A stretch of 64,000 nucleotides of DNA from an uncultured Carboxylicivirga sp. (GCA_947491945.1 CANLLN010000007.1:62001-126000), one strand, 5' to 3'; counted from the stretch's first letter, positions 1-9,571 are shown. A program made the numbers and translations. The notes: generated by a model from the letters alone, not told the origin.

Positions 1-682
1 TGGTTTGCTCTTCATCGCCAATCACCCCTCCATCGCCCGCATGAGGGTTAAGGCCTAATACAGCAATGCGAGGCTTGCGGATGGAGAAATCCATTTTGAG
101 CGTATGGTTCAGTGTACGAAGCTTATTGAGGATGCTCTCCTCATTGATTTTATTGGGTACTTCTTTGATGGGCACGTGGCCGGCAACAACGCCGACACGC
201 ATATGATCCGATACCATCAGCATCAGAGCGTCCCCCTCGTCAGCTACTTGTTGCAAATACTCTGTATGTCCCGGGAAGGTAAATGACTCCGACTGTATAT
301 TTTCTTTATTAATGGGCGCCGTTACCAAAACATCAATCTTTCCTTCCTTTAAATCTTTCACCGCCATTTCCAGCGCTTTAAAGGCTGAGTCGCCACCTAT
401 GGCCGTTGACTTGCCCAGTTCAACACGGATGTTATCATCCAGGCAATTGATAATGTTAACCCGTTTGCTGTGGGCATCCTCTACCTGGTTGATGCTGTTA
501 AGGCTGAAGTTGGGGATGTTAAGTGCTTTACGATGGTAAGCTGCCACTTTCGATGATCCGTAGATAACGGGAATAAAAGAATCGTAGATCCGACTGTCGG
601 ACAGGGCTTTGAAAATTACTTCGTAGCCGATACCATTAATGTCGCCGTGGGTGATTCCCACCTTTATTTTTTCTTCACTCAT
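1..682 (-). CDS. pdxA: 4-hydroxythreonine-4-phosphate dehydrogenase PdxA, 3' part missing
   Basis: PdxA oxidises 4-phosphohydroxy-L-threonine in the DXP-dependent pathway to pyridoxal 5'-phosphate, in the cytoplasm. The frame runs open from an ATG at 682 (MSEEKIKVGITHGDINGIGYE) to the window edge, giving about 227 residues; the family is usually 330-360 residues, so roughly the last third lies outside. The N-terminal ITxGDxxGIG-type motif, the SDHMRVGVVAGHVPI segment and GLNPHAGDGG (metal-binding His) are characteristic. It lies downstream of pepA on the same strand with a 161-base gap, so it may have its own promoter. The truncation is due only to the window boundary; nothing looks broken. 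Confidence 0.93.
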   Translation of the reverse strand, partial: MSEEKIKVGITHGDINGIGYEVIFKALSDSRIYDSFIPVIYGSSKVAAYHRKALNIPNFSLNSINQVEDAHSKRVNIINCLDDNIRVELGKSTAIGGDSAFKALEMAVKDLKEGKIDVLVTAPINKENIQSESFTFPGHTEYLQQVADEGDALMLMVSDHMRVGVVAGHVPIKEVPNKINEESILNKLRTLNHTLKMDFSIRKPRIAVLGLNPHAGDGGVIGDEEQT

Positions 683-843
683 TCTGTTCTTTTTTTCTGA
701 CAACACACGTCGTGTTGCTGCGATGACCACTAAAATAGTAATTGTTGATTAGCTTTAGGCCTGAACGAGGCATCTTTTTTTGTTAGAAACAAATGCTGTT
801 GGCCGAATGGCATTTTTTGCCCACTGTTTAATCAACTTAAAAA

Positions 844-2280
844 CTAGCATTTACGTTTTAGGAAATCGTATAGCATGCGAACGCCAACGCCTGATGCACC
901 ATTGCCTCGGTAGCTGTCCTCTTTTTTTACAAAGGCCGGCCCGGCTATATCAAGGTGTATCCAGGGACTCTCTACAAAATGGCTTAGGAATTTACCGGCA
1001 GTGATGGCACCTGCCTCCCGGGGTCCCAGGTTTTTCACATCGGCAATTTCCGATTTTATCAGCTCACCATATTCTTCCCAAAAGGGAAAGCGCACCACCC
1101 GTTCGTAAACAGCATTGCCTGCTTTTTCCAGGGTGTTAAATACCTCCTCGTCGGCTGTGCCCATGCCAACGGTGGCATATTGCCCCAATGCCATCACGGC
1201 ACTACCGGTCAGTGTGGCCAGGTCAATGACCAACTGTGGATTGTATTTTTTTGAGTAAGATAGGGCGTCAGCCAAAATTAGTCGTCCTTCGGCATCGGTG
1301 TTCAGTACCTCTACTGTTTTACCATTATGCATGGTTAGTATGTCGCCCGGCACAATGGCATTGCCCCCCGGACGGTTATCAGTAGCCGGCACCAAACCCA
1401 CAATGTGAAGGGGCAGTTTGTTGGAGGCTGCTGCTACCATTGTGCCCACTACAGCTGCTGCTCCTCCCATATCTGACTTCATATCGTCCAGGCTTCCCGG
1501 AGGTGTTTTCAGGTTGATGCCGCCGGTATCGTACACCACGCCTTTGCCCACCAGCACAACAGGTTGATCGTTGGTGGCTGATTCGGGCTTCCACTCAAGG
1601 ATGTGAAAGGCAGGAGGGTCGATACTTCCCTTATTAACACCCAGTAGCCCGCCAAACTTAAGTGTTTCAAGCTTGCTTTTATTGAAGATTTCAACCTCGA
1701 AGCCATGGATAGCTCCCAGCTCGCTGATGCGTTCCGATAGTTCTTCCACGTTAAGGGTGCATACGGGTTCATTTACCAGGTTACGCGTTATGAACACTGC
1801 ATTAGTCAGCTGGCGTAATTCGTCCAGTTCACCCTGGTTAATAGCTGATGAGGCCAGCCAGATATCGAATCTTTTGGCGTCCTTTTCCTTGTCGCTTTTA
1901 TACTTGTCGAAGGTGTAACTCGATAAGGCAAGGCCTTCGCACAGCGCCAGGCTAAAGGATTTGTTGCCCACCAAATCATAAATGCATACAGCTTGTTGCT
2001 TATCTTTTTTGCAGTTGGCATAAATCAAAGCGCCGTCTTTACGCAGTGCCTCGCAGCCTTGATCATTTGACTCGTTATCTTTTACAATGCGCACATAATA
2101 AGCTATATTATAGTTTCGCACGGTAATGAGTGTTTCCTTGGCTTTGGCCTGTGTCTCAACGTAGGCCAGTGCATCCTTATTAAAACCAAAGTCTTTTAGT
2201 GCATCGGTTGTTTTAACCAGAAAAATATTGCGAACACCTTCGGGGCGTTCTTGGGTATGTTTGATCGTTAATTGCGTCAT
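844..2280 (-). CDS. pepA: Leucyl aminopeptidase, M17 family
   Basis: Cytosolic dinuclear-metal aminopeptidase that removes N-terminal residues from peptides. The M17 signature NTDAEGRL is at about residues 327-334, and the metal/catalytic block VGKGVVYDTGGINLK is at about 244-258 of a 478-residue protein, a normal length for the family. A longer GTG-started frame begins at 2307, but it would overlap the upstream gene; the ATG at 2280 gives an 11-base spacing (upstream stop at 2291) and a standard N-terminus, so I chose it. It sits at the end of an envelope-protein gene run. It would finish degradation of the dipeptides released by the S46 peptidases further along, which is inference. Confidence 0.95.
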   Translation of the reverse strand: MTQLTIKHTQERPEGVRNIFLVKTTDALKDFGFNKDALAYVETQAKAKETLITVRNYNIAYYVRIVKDNESNDQGCEALRKDGALIYANCKKDKQQAVCIYDLVGNKSFSLALCEGLALSSYTFDKYKSDKEKDAKRFDIWLASSAINQGELDELRQLTNAVFITRNLVNEPVCTLNVEELSERISELGAIHGFEVEIFNKSKLETLKFGGLLGVNKGSIDPPAFHILEWKPESATNDQPVVLVGKGVVYDTGGINLKTPPGSLDDMKSDMGGAAAVVGTMVAAASNKLPLHIVGLVPATDNRPGGNAIVPGDILTMHNGKTVEVLNTDAEGRLILADALSYSKKYNPQLVIDLATLTGSAVMALGQYATVGMGTADEEVFNTLEKAGNAVYERVVRFPFWEEYGELIKSEIADVKNLGPREAGAITAGKFLSHFVESPWIHLDIAGPAFVKKEDSYRGNGASGVGVRMLYDFLKRKC

Positions 2281-2290
2281 GATTGCTCTT

Positions 2291-2692
2291 TTATTGTGCA
2301 AGCTCACCCTGGTCGGTGTTATCCGATTGTTGAGCTTTAAAATATTCTCGTATCATTACTTTCTTCATCTCCCGATGAATAATTAACTCGGTGAGTGCAT
2401 CCTCATAGGGTGCATCACCCATTTCCCGCTGATACACGGCTACTTGTGCTTCTGTAACATCAATGCGGTACAGAAAGTTTAGAAAGCGGGAGTAATGCTG
2501 CGTCATAATCTCTGCGACATGCCCCTTCATTTGTTGGAACACTTCATCGTAAAAGCCTGCTACCTCGCCCGAGAAGCTTACTTCAAAGCCAAACTCAGCA
2601 AAGTCTTTTATGATCTGTGCCGCTGTTTTTCTGATGAGGTCTTCGCGACCGCAGGCTTGCCGTAAGGCCTGACTATTTAACTTGGGCAGCAT
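2291..2692 (-). CDS. Conserved hypothetical protein, 133 aa, helical
   Basis: I do not recognise a named family. The 133-residue product is soluble, acidic in its C-terminal half and predicted mostly helical, with no signal peptide or membrane segment. The frame is packed between the DUF4837 lipoprotein gene (4-base gap) and pepA (10-base gap), all on the minus strand, which together with coding-like composition argues strongly that it is translated. A role coupled to the neighbouring aminopeptidase or lipoprotein cannot be read from sequence. Confidence 0.8.
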   Translation of the reverse strand: MLPKLNSQALRQACGREDLIRKTAAQIIKDFAEFGFEVSFSGEVAGFYDEVFQQMKGHVAEIMTQHYSRFLNFLYRIDVTEAQVAVYQREMGDAPYEDALTELIIHREMKKVMIREYFKAQQSDNTDQGELAQ

Positions 2693-2696
2693 ATTA

Positions 2697-3683
2697 TTAT
2701 TGAAACTTAAGGGTGTACATCAGGGCTTCCATCTGTCGTATTTTGTCACGCTTATCCGGTTTTTCAGGCGAATAAACAAAGCCATCGGTTACCACTACAC
2801 GATTGTTCTTCTTGTCATGATGCGCCTGCAAGATGAAGGGGCCACCCATCAAGTCATTTTGTACCTTCCACAGGCCGCGCAGCTCCACCACTTCATTATC
2901 GTTGATTGTTGCTTTTTTATACAGCACGGGAAACTGGTGTTCGGTCGTCATAAATGATCCTTCTGATGGTCCCGGTACATTTTTTCTCAGTATTGAGTCG
3001 CGTTTATTTAACAGGTATTCTTTTGAGAATGTACCTTCGCCAACGTAGGGAAACTCATACATAAACATACCCTGAAAGCCCCAGTTGGCCGCCTCGTTCA
3101 TCCACAGAAAAGAGGGAGTCGCTTTTTTGCTGCTCAGGCTATTGGGTACGGATAAGCGTACTTTGAAGGTGCTATCTACCTGTTTGATCAGTTCATCGCT
3201 AGGGTATTTTTTATACGAGGTGATGTAACGCTCACGCTCCGCCTTGTTGAAAAAACTAAGAATTTTCAGTTGGTCGCCTTCAACAAGTCGCTTCAGGCCT
3301 GCTGTGTCTCGCGCTGTCATTACCACTACCGCCTGCGGACGTGCCCAGCGGTCGCGATAGTATTTTACCGTCTCTTCCTCGGTGTTGGGTTTGATTCGTA
3401 CCATTACAATATTACGAATAGTACGCATGAAATTGGAGAATGAGCGGTGGGGCGCCACACTCATCTTAAAATGAGGCTCTTCCTGTGGTAGACCCAGGTA
3501 GGTTTCGCGCAGCAGCTTTTGCAATTCCTCACCGCCGGGCGATGTTTTAATTTTATCATCCATTACCACCAGCATCTCGCCGGCTTTTCCGCCCACATTG
3601 GGTTTGTATCCGGTATCCTTATTTTTACAAGCAAAGGCTGTAAGCATCATTAGTGCTGCCAACAAATATTTATAGTTTTTCAT
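2697..3683 (-). CDS. DUF4837 family lipoprotein
   Basis: Bacteroidetes-specific family of unknown function. The N-terminus is a lipoprotein signal (a hydrophobic stretch ending LTAFAC, lipid-anchor Cys at residue 19 from the ATG at 3683), followed by the GKAGEMLVVMDD segment typical of DUF4837. An alternative ATG at 3707 overlaps the stop codon of the upstream transglycosylase gene as ATGA and would allow translational coupling, but it adds eight residues before the signal peptide; I prefer 3683, with the coupled start as an alternative. The protein is probably exported and anchored in the outer or inner membrane. Its place directly behind a lytic transglycosylase suggests an envelope role, which is inference. 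Confidence 0.82.
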   Translation of the reverse strand: MKNYKYLLAALMMLTAFACKNKDTGYKPNVGGKAGEMLVVMDDKIKTSPGGEELQKLLRETYLGLPQEEPHFKMSVAPHRSFSNFMRTIRNIVMVRIKPNTEEETVKYYRDRWARPQAVVVMTARDTAGLKRLVEGDQLKILSFFNKAERERYITSYKKYPSDELIKQVDSTFKVRLSVPNSLSSKKATPSFLWMNEAANWGFQGMFMYEFPYVGEGTFSKEYLLNKRDSILRKNVPGPSEGSFMTTEHQFPVLYKKATINDNEVVELRGLWKVQNDLMGGPFILQAHHDKKNNRVVVTDGFVYSPEKPDKRDKIRQMEALMYTLKFQ

Positions 3684-3703
3684 GGTAGTATAAAATTTTA
3701 TTT

Positions 3704-4924
3704 TCATTGATATTGTTTATCGATTGGGTTGTTGGTGTACAAATTTTCAATGTGCAACATGGGTTTGTCATCACCAGCTTGCTGTGTTACAAAAAAGAAT
3801 TTCTCTTCTTGGTAGGGTGTCCAAACCACCAGCTGTTGATCGATGAAAAGGTTTTTACTTGATAAGTTATTCCACAGCATAATATCACTAATTCTGCAAT
3901 GATTATCAATGGCTATTTTATGGAAAAATTCGCCTTTTTGTACCTTGTGTACTGTGCGCTGACGCCCTGTTTTATCCCCGATAGGAGGCGTGCTGCTTAA
4001 GGGTGGTGTTGCTTCGTTCAGCTCTTTTTCGGCCCGCACAAACTTAAGGATGTTAGTTTTGGGCAGAAACAGGCATGCCGGTTGTTCGCTTACGGGTATA
4101 TAGTCCCTTGTATACGCTGGGTTAAGCCATTGTATAATGTCCAAAGGTGTTTCCGATGCTCTTTGTATTTGTTCAAAGCTTAATGACTTATGGATATAGA
4201 CCGTATCCACTTCCTGAAAGTGAAGTGGGGGAGGTGTGGCTTCTACCTCGTGTCGCCGGTAATTATTCATCACATAATTAACAGCGATAAATGCCGGAAC
4301 ATAACTTTGCACTGCTTTGGGCAGGTAGGGTTGCAACTCCCAAAAGTTTGTTTTACCACCCGATCGTTCAATGGCTTTTTGCACTACTCCTATGCCTCCG
4401 TTATAAGCTGCCAGTGCCAACTGCCAGTCATTCAGGTTGTGATGCAGATATTTTAGGTAGCGACAGGCCGCTTCTGTGCTTTTTATGGGGTCGCAACGCT
4501 CATCTTTGTAATTATCCACCTTAAGGTCGAACATGCGCGATGCATGGTAGAGAAATTGCCACAGGCCCATGGCACCGGAGCTTGATTTAGCCCTGGGTTC
4601 AAGCGCTGATTCCACAATGGCCAGGTATTTTAGTTCGAGGGGAAGCTCGTATTTGGCCAGATATTCTTCAAACAGTGGAAAATAATACTCGGCACGCCCA
4701 ATGATTTTGGATAAATGATCGCGTCGCTTAACCGTGTATACATCAATAAATGCCTGCACCTTGCTGTTATAATCCAGCTTAATTACTGTGCCCTTATCGA
4801 GTTCGCCCAGGCGTTTCTCATACATCCATTGCGGATAATGCGGATGCCTGTTTATTATTTGCCCTTTGGCAAAGATGCCTGCGAACCCCGATAGGCAAAA
4901 TGTTATTAGTAATAAGCGCATCAT
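3704..4924 (-). CDS. Lytic transglycosylase (SLT domain) with C-terminal LysM
   Basis: MltD-like murein transglycosylase that cleaves the glycan strand to 1,6-anhydro-muropeptides. An N-terminal signal peptide (residues about 1-20) precedes the SLT domain; the catalytic Glu is E105 in AIVESALEP, followed by the SGAMGLWQF and LALAAYNGG motifs. A single LysM peptidoglycan-binding module lies near residues 324-368 (TVHKVQKGEFFHKIA...). The 406-residue length fits a periplasmic MltD-type enzyme with one LysM. Its stop overlaps a possible start of the DUF4837 gene by one base triplet (ATGA), so the two are likely cotranscribed. Confidence 0.92.
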   Translation of the reverse strand: MMRLLLITFCLSGFAGIFAKGQIINRHPHYPQWMYEKRLGELDKGTVIKLDYNSKVQAFIDVYTVKRRDHLSKIIGRAEYYFPLFEEYLAKYELPLELKYLAIVESALEPRAKSSSGAMGLWQFLYHASRMFDLKVDNYKDERCDPIKSTEAACRYLKYLHHNLNDWQLALAAYNGGIGVVQKAIERSGGKTNFWELQPYLPKAVQSYVPAFIAVNYVMNNYRRHEVEATPPPLHFQEVDTVYIHKSLSFEQIQRASETPLDIIQWLNPAYTRDYIPVSEQPACLFLPKTNILKFVRAEKELNEATPPLSSTPPIGDKTGRQRTVHKVQKGEFFHKIAIDNHCRISDIMLWNNLSSKNLFIDQQLVVWTPYQEEKFFFVTQQAGDDKPMLHIENLYTNNPIDKQYQ

Positions 4925-4955
4925 TTATTTACTGATTTATAAGTGTAAATAATAT

Positions 4956-4989
4956 GCAAAAGGCCAATCCTCAATGAGGTTCGGCCTTC
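4956..4989 (-). terminator. Rho-independent terminator after tatA
   Basis: Imperfect hairpin: 4960-4965 (aaggcc) pairs with 4983-4988 (ggcctt), with a second stem 4969-4972/4976-4979 inside. On the minus strand it ends in a short T-run. It lies 29 bases past the tatA stop and before the transglycosylase gene, so it would end the rseP-tatA transcript. Confidence 0.6.
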
Positions 4990-5017
4990 GCATTATAGTA
5001 CGGTAAACGAATATTTC

Positions 5018-5233
5018 TTACTTCGATGAATCTTCGATGGCCTCTTTCTTATTGTCGTCAGCCTCCTTTTTGTCATCATCGTTACGCGCCTTTTTAAATT
5101 CTTTCATGCCTTGACCTAATCCTTTCATGAGCTCAGGTATTTTTCGCCCGCCAAATAAAAGTAATAAGGCAAGAATGATAAGAATCCATTCGGGTCCGCC
5201 GGGCAGTGCCCAAAGTAAAACGTAACTGTTCAT
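5018..5233 (-). CDS. tatA: Twin-arginine translocase subunit TatA/E
   Basis: Small pore-forming subunit of the Tat system, which exports folded proteins across the inner membrane. The 71-residue protein has one N-terminal transmembrane helix (about residues 12-28), the [23 protein letters not shown] hinge and amphipathic helix of TatA, and a charged Lys/Asp/Glu-rich tail. No tatC is in this window, which is common in Bacteroidetes. The gene follows rseP on the same strand with a 39-base gap and is followed by a hairpin terminator. Confidence 0.93.
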   Translation of the reverse strand: MNSYVLLWALPGGPEWILIILALLLLFGGRKIPELMKGLGQGMKEFKKARNDDDKKEADDNKKEAIEDSSK

Positions 5234-5272
5234 ATCTAAATAGTTTTATTAATACAAATTTAATAATCTTGC

Positions 5273-6592
5273 TTATTTAAAGAAAGCTTTAAAGATATCA
5301 TTTCCGTTGGCAAATAAAAGTAGACCCAATAAAAGAATCATACCGGTTATCTGCGCATATTCCATAAACTTATCACCCGGCTTGCGTCCTGTCACCATTT
5401 CATAGAGCAGGAACAATACGTGACCACCGTCCAGTGCCGGAATGGGCAGGATGTTCATAAACGCCAGTATCATGGAAATAAGTGCAGTATTAGACCAGAA
5501 GACATACCAGTTCCAGGTAGAGGGAAATAGTTTACCCATGGCACCGAAGCCACCTACTTGCTTGGCACCTTCTTTGGTGAAGATGAGCCGCAGTTGCTTC
5601 ACGTAGCCAACCAATATGTCCAGCCCCTTGGTGATGCCTTTGGGGCAGGCTTCCCAAAAGCCATATTGATGGCGCTGTACTTCAATGTACTTTTCGGGTG
5701 ATACCAGATAAAAGCCAATCTTACCCGTTTTGGGAACGGTCATGTTTAAGGCGGTCAAGGCTCCATTACGAATAAGGCCAAGCTCGATGGGCTTTTCAAT
5801 GTTATCTCCCAGTGCTGCTGAAAATTCATTATAGAAAGCCGCCGGTTTCCCATTTACACTTACAATGCTGTCGCCGGCCATCAGTCCTGCTTCATCGGCG
5901 ATCGAGCCTTTTTGCAACTCCTGCACTACAACGGGGTAGCGCACCTCGGCAAAAAGGCGGACTTCCTGCGATATCATGCGTTGGTCATATCCCTCGGGGA
6001 TACTCAACATAAGGGTTTGCTCTCCGCGTTGTACGGTGAGTTGTTTTGCATCTTCCAATAATATAAAGCGGGCAATGTCGCTGCTCTCCTCCACAATATG
6101 GTCATCTACTTGTAATACCAGGTCACCATCCTGCAAACCAATCTCTTTGGCTACCTCGTGATAGTAAAGCCCATGTTTGGCCGACTTGATGGGAATGTAA
6201 CTTTCGCCCCATGTGTAAAGCACCATCCAATAGATAAAGAAGGCGGTGATGAAGTTAACCAATACGCCTCCGATCATTATCATTAGGCGTTGCCATGCCG
6301 GCTTGGAGCGAAATTCCCAGGGTTGTGCCGGTTGTGCCAGCGCCTCCTTGTCCATCGATTCATCAATCATACCCGATATCTTCACATAACCACCAAAAGG
6401 CAGCCAGCCAATACCGTACTCTGTTTCACCTTTTTTAAACTTAAACAAAGTGAACCAGGGGTTGAAGAAGAGATAGAATTTTTCGACCCGCGTTTTAAAC
6501 AGGCGGGCGAAGAAGAAATGACCAAATTCGTGCAGAACAACCAGCAGCGATAGGCTGAGTATTAACTGTACTGTTTTTATAAATATTTCCAT
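5273..6592 (-). CDS. rseP: RIP metalloprotease RseP (site-2 protease)
   Basis: Inner-membrane zinc protease that cuts transmembrane segments, classically anti-sigma factors and cleaved signal peptides. The zinc motif HEFGH is at residues 21-25 in the first membrane helix, and the third ligand lies in the C-terminal NILPIPALDGGH motif. Between them are periplasmic PDZ-type repeats (for example GSIADEAGLMAGDSIVSVNG). At 439 residues it has normal family length. It lies downstream of dxr, the usual Bacteroidetes order. Because the window also encodes an ECF sigma/FecR pair, RseP could be the protease that processes such anti-sigma factors; that link is inference. Confidence 0.95.
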   Translation of the reverse strand: MEIFIKTVQLILSLSLLVVLHEFGHFFFARLFKTRVEKFYLFFNPWFTLFKFKKGETEYGIGWLPFGGYVKISGMIDESMDKEALAQPAQPWEFRSKPAWQRLMIMIGGVLVNFITAFFIYWMVLYTWGESYIPIKSAKHGLYYHEVAKEIGLQDGDLVLQVDDHIVEESSDIARFILLEDAKQLTVQRGEQTLMLSIPEGYDQRMISQEVRLFAEVRYPVVVQELQKGSIADEAGLMAGDSIVSVNGKPAAFYNEFSAALGDNIEKPIELGLIRNGALTALNMTVPKTGKIGFYLVSPEKYIEVQRHQYGFWEACPKGITKGLDILVGYVKQLRLIFTKEGAKQVGGFGAMGKLFPSTWNWYVFWSNTALISMILAFMNILPIPALDGGHVLFLLYEMVTGRKPGDKFMEYAQITGMILLLGLLLFANGNDIFKAFFK

Positions 6593-6719
6593 TAACTAGT
6601 TTGTTTTCTTTAATTCGGCAACAAATATATTCTTTTCGGGCTAATAACATAGTATGATGACAGCACGGGCAATCAAGCATGCTATCAAATAACACCCTTA
6701 TCCGAAAATTGTTAGCATC

Positions 6720-7877
6720 CTACAGCTTATTAATGATTTCATCGGCTATTCGTCTTGCTTCCTCATTGCTTTGCAAATAGTCGTCGAGGCAAGGCTTTTC
6801 AATCATTGTGGCCCTCATCATTGTTTTTTCGATTACCTCCGACATCTCAATAAAGCCAATGCGTTGTTTTAGAAAAGCATCCACAGCAATTTCGTTAGCG
6901 GCATTTAAGATGCACGGCATATTACCGCCTTTTCGCATGGCCTGATAGGCCAGGTCGAGGTTGCGAAACGCCTTGGTATCGGCTTTTTCAAAGGTCAGCT
7001 CGGGGTAGTCCATAAAATTAAAGCGGGGGAAGTTGGACTGATAACGTTCGGGAAAGGTCATGGCATACTGTATGGGTAGGCGCATATCGGGCAATCCCCA
7101 TTGTGCTTTAATGGAACCGTCCTGAAACTGTACCAGTGAATGAACGATGGACTGAGGATGAACGACAACCTCAATATCATCGGGCTGTACATTGAATAGC
7201 CAGCGCGCCTCAATGGCTTCCAGTCCTTTGTTCATGAGTGAAGCACTGTCGATGGTGATTTTATCGCCCATGCTCCAATTGGGATGATTAAGCGCCTGGC
7301 AGCGGGTTACTTTACGCAGAAAGTCGAGCTTGCGACCGCGGAAGGGGCCTCCTGATGCAGTGAGGATAATTTTTTCAATGGGATTATGAAATTCGCCGGC
7401 CAGGCATTGGAAAATGGCCGAATGCTCTGAGTCAACCGGCAGTATACTTACTTTATTTTTCAAGGCCAGTTGTGTGATGATATCGCCTGCTACTACCAGT
7501 GTTTCTTTATTGGCCAGTGCAATCTGCTTGCCGGCTTCAATGGCTTTTATGGTGGGTATCAACCCCGAAAAGCCAACCATGGCCGTTAGCACAATATCGA
7601 TTGTACTTATTTGAACAACCTGTGCAATGGCTTCGTCGCCAGCATATACCTTGATGTCGGTATTCTCCAGGGCTGCACATAAAGCACTGTATTTTTCCTG
7701 ATTACCAATTACAACTGTATTGGGGTCGTATTTAAGTGCCTGTTCAATTAGCAGTTCAACGTTGTTGTAGGCCGTCAGCACTTCTACCCGAAATTTATCG
7801 GGGTGGGCATCGATTACCTCAAGAGCCTGGGTTCCGATGGAACCTGTTGAGCCCAGTATCGCTATTTTTTTTGACAT
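6720..7877 (-). CDS. dxr: 1-deoxy-D-xylulose 5-phosphate reductoisomerase
   Basis: Converts DXP to 2-C-methyl-D-erythritol 4-phosphate with NADPH, the committed step of the MEP isoprenoid pathway. The NADPH-binding GSTGSIGTQAL motif is at residues 9-19; the metal-binding DSEHSAIFQC region, the flexible loop and LTASGGPFRG follow in order. The length, 385 residues, is standard. It is preceded by an M23 peptidase gene (26-base gap) and followed by rseP (127-base gap), all on the minus strand. Confidence 0.97.
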   Translation of the reverse strand: MSKKIAILGSTGSIGTQALEVIDAHPDKFRVEVLTAYNNVELLIEQALKYDPNTVVIGNQEKYSALCAALENTDIKVYAGDEAIAQVVQISTIDIVLTAMVGFSGLIPTIKAIEAGKQIALANKETLVVAGDIITQLALKNKVSILPVDSEHSAIFQCLAGEFHNPIEKIILTASGGPFRGRKLDFLRKVTRCQALNHPNWSMGDKITIDSASLMNKGLEAIEARWLFNVQPDDIEVVVHPQSIVHSLVQFQDGSIKAQWGLPDMRLPIQYAMTFPERYQSNFPRFNFMDYPELTFEKADTKAFRNLDLAYQAMRKGGNMPCILNAANEIAVDAFLKQRIGFIEMSEVIEKTMMRATMIEKPCLDDYLQSNEEARRIADEIINKL

Positions 7878-7903
7878 TAATCTTCGCTTGTGTATTTCAA
7901 TCC

Positions 7904-8785
7904 TTATTCAAAAGCTATGTACTGCTCTGCATCCAAGGGCACCCCATTGTGCCAGAGCTCAAAATGGAGGTGTGGACCAGTGGTTAACTCGCCCGAGTTA
8001 CCCACGTTGGCAATGGCCTCGCCCGCCTGTACTTTATCGCCCATGCTTTTCAGCAGGCTTTCGTTATGTTTGTAGAGTGATATGAGATTGTTGGCGTGTT
8101 GTATCTGAATAACATAGCCTGTTTCTACGGTCCATCCGGTAAAAATAACAGTACCATCCATGATGGCGCTGACACGGCTTCCGGGCGTGGCCACAATGTC
8201 TACACCATAATGTCCTTGTGTTTCGCCAAACTTATTTATTACAACTCCTTTAAGCGGGGTGAATAAAAAGCTGTGCTCCAGTTCGAATTTGGCACCTTTG
8301 TTATCAAATACGGCCAGGTTAAATTTTTCTTCTTTCTCAACCTGCTCGCGAAAAAGAGAGTCTTGTTCCGATTTTTTGAACACCACGTTATTTTTGGTGC
8401 TTTGTCCTTGGGCGTCCTCTACATCTTCGGGCAGGGCTCCACTAGGCACTTCACCGGCCATTATGGCGCGTATGTCTCGAAAGAAATTGTCGCGTCGCTC
8501 AATCTCAAGTATTAAGCTGTCAACGCGCTGCGAGTTTTGAATAATTAGGCGGCGCTGCTGACCATCGGGGTAGCCCGGTATATATTCTCGTAAGCCGGTA
8601 AAGGCAATTAAAAAAATGACCATTACCACTAACAGCACAAGGCTTACTCCCACGATTGTAAACACATTGAGGCGCGATAGGCGCATGCCAAAAACTTCTT
8701 CGTACGTTTGTTCATTAAATATGGCTAATCGATACTTGTGTCGTAATTTATCAACTAGTTTTATTCCTTTTTCTTCCGTTGCCAT
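7904..8785 (-). CDS. Membrane-anchored M23 (LytM-like) peptidase
   Basis: Peptidoglycan endopeptidase or divisome-type regulator. A cytoplasmic N-terminus is followed by a single membrane helix (about residues 40-66, VFTIVGVSLVLLVVMVIFLI), a periplasmic linker, and a C-terminal M23 domain with HYGVDIVA (metal His/Asp) and HLHFEL (catalytic/metal His). All zinc ligands appear present, so it is probably an active enzyme rather than a degenerate LytM activator. The gene starts the minus-strand run that continues with dxr and rseP; a long AT-rich gap lies upstream. Confidence 0.92.
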   Translation of the reverse strand: MATEEKGIKLVDKLRHKYRLAIFNEQTYEEVFGMRLSRLNVFTIVGVSLVLLVVMVIFLIAFTGLREYIPGYPDGQQRRLIIQNSQRVDSLILEIERRDNFFRDIRAIMAGEVPSGALPEDVEDAQGQSTKNNVVFKKSEQDSLFREQVEKEEKFNLAVFDNKGAKFELEHSFLFTPLKGVVINKFGETQGHYGVDIVATPGSRVSAIMDGTVIFTGWTVETGYVIQIQHANNLISLYKHNESLLKSMGDKVQAGEAIANVGNSGELTTGPHLHFELWHNGVPLDAEQYIAFE

Positions 8786-9199
8786 CAGTATAAAAATTCA
8801 GTTGAGCAAAGGTAAAAATTCTCATTAGAATTAAGGTATTAAGCGGTGTCAAACCTGATTTTATTAAACGTAATGATGATCGCAAGCTTGTTTTTGACTT
8901 GTATTCTCAGGGCAATATTTGATTAGTCATTAAAAACGGGCTATTCACAAGGGTTACGTGCATTTCGTAACCCGGAAAATGGCTTTGGACAATAGGAAAT
9001 GGCTGCTCGTGGAATTGGCCTGAAATACTTTGGCAAGCTCTGTGACGGCATCTATTTTTGCCATTGGTAAAAGCACTTGTTGTAGTGTTACTACGATCAG
9101 GTTTAGTAAGGGGAACGGTACAAAACTAAACGTGGTTATGAGTGCTATTCCAATTCGACATTGAATAGGGAGAAATAGTAAAATATAAAGGAAAGAATT
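8786..9199. other. Intergenic region, 414 bases
   Basis: Lies between the divergent M23 peptidase gene and a small plus-strand frame. It must carry the promoter for the minus-strand M23-dxr-rseP run. I see no convincing gene, no strong hairpin and no repeat; one TTTG near 8890 followed by an imperfect AATATTTG near 8920 resembles a Bacteroidetes promoter but is not a full match. Confidence 0.5.
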
Positions 9200-9415
9200 A
9201 TGGTTTTTAATTTAATTGTGGCATTTGGCGAAATTCGAACCCATCAGAAGGTAGCTGGAATTGAGTTTCCCCGTAAAAACGAATTACAAGTAAATTTTAA
9301 AGATACATTTGCCGATCTGGTGATTCCTATATCGCCGGAGATGGATCATCACTTACTGTTAGGGATTTTTTATGATTATCTGAATCAGCCCGAAAGTCGA
9401 TTGGCCATTGCCTAG
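9200..9415 (+). CDS. Small hypothetical protein, 71 aa
   Basis: Unrecognised. The frame starts at ATG after a purine-rich AAGGAAAG (a possible ribosome site, six bases upstream) and encodes a soluble acidic peptide without signal or membrane segment. Codon choice and amino-acid composition look coding, and no long frame competes on the other strand. It stands alone, 157 bases before the histidine kinase gene. It could be a real small protein or the remnant of a longer gene. Confidence 0.45.
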   Translation: MVFNLIVAFGEIRTHQKVAGIEFPRKNELQVNFKDTFADLVIPISPEMDHHLLLGIFYDYLNQPESRLAIA

Positions 9416-9571
9416 GATTGCGATGAATAATTAATCAATGCTGGGCTGTCTGTTTGTGCTTAACCAGTCTTTTTTTATTGGGCAGAACAGGGCATCAAAC
9501 GTTTAAAGTAAACCATTTGTCAAAAAAATGTTTAACGGTCCCGTCTTTTTCTGTACTTTAAAAACCTTATA

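Noticed and set aside
9227-9244. TTCGAACCC resembling a tRNA T-loop on the other strand
   Set aside because: The flanking bases cannot form T-arm or acceptor stems, and the sequence lies in a small coding frame.
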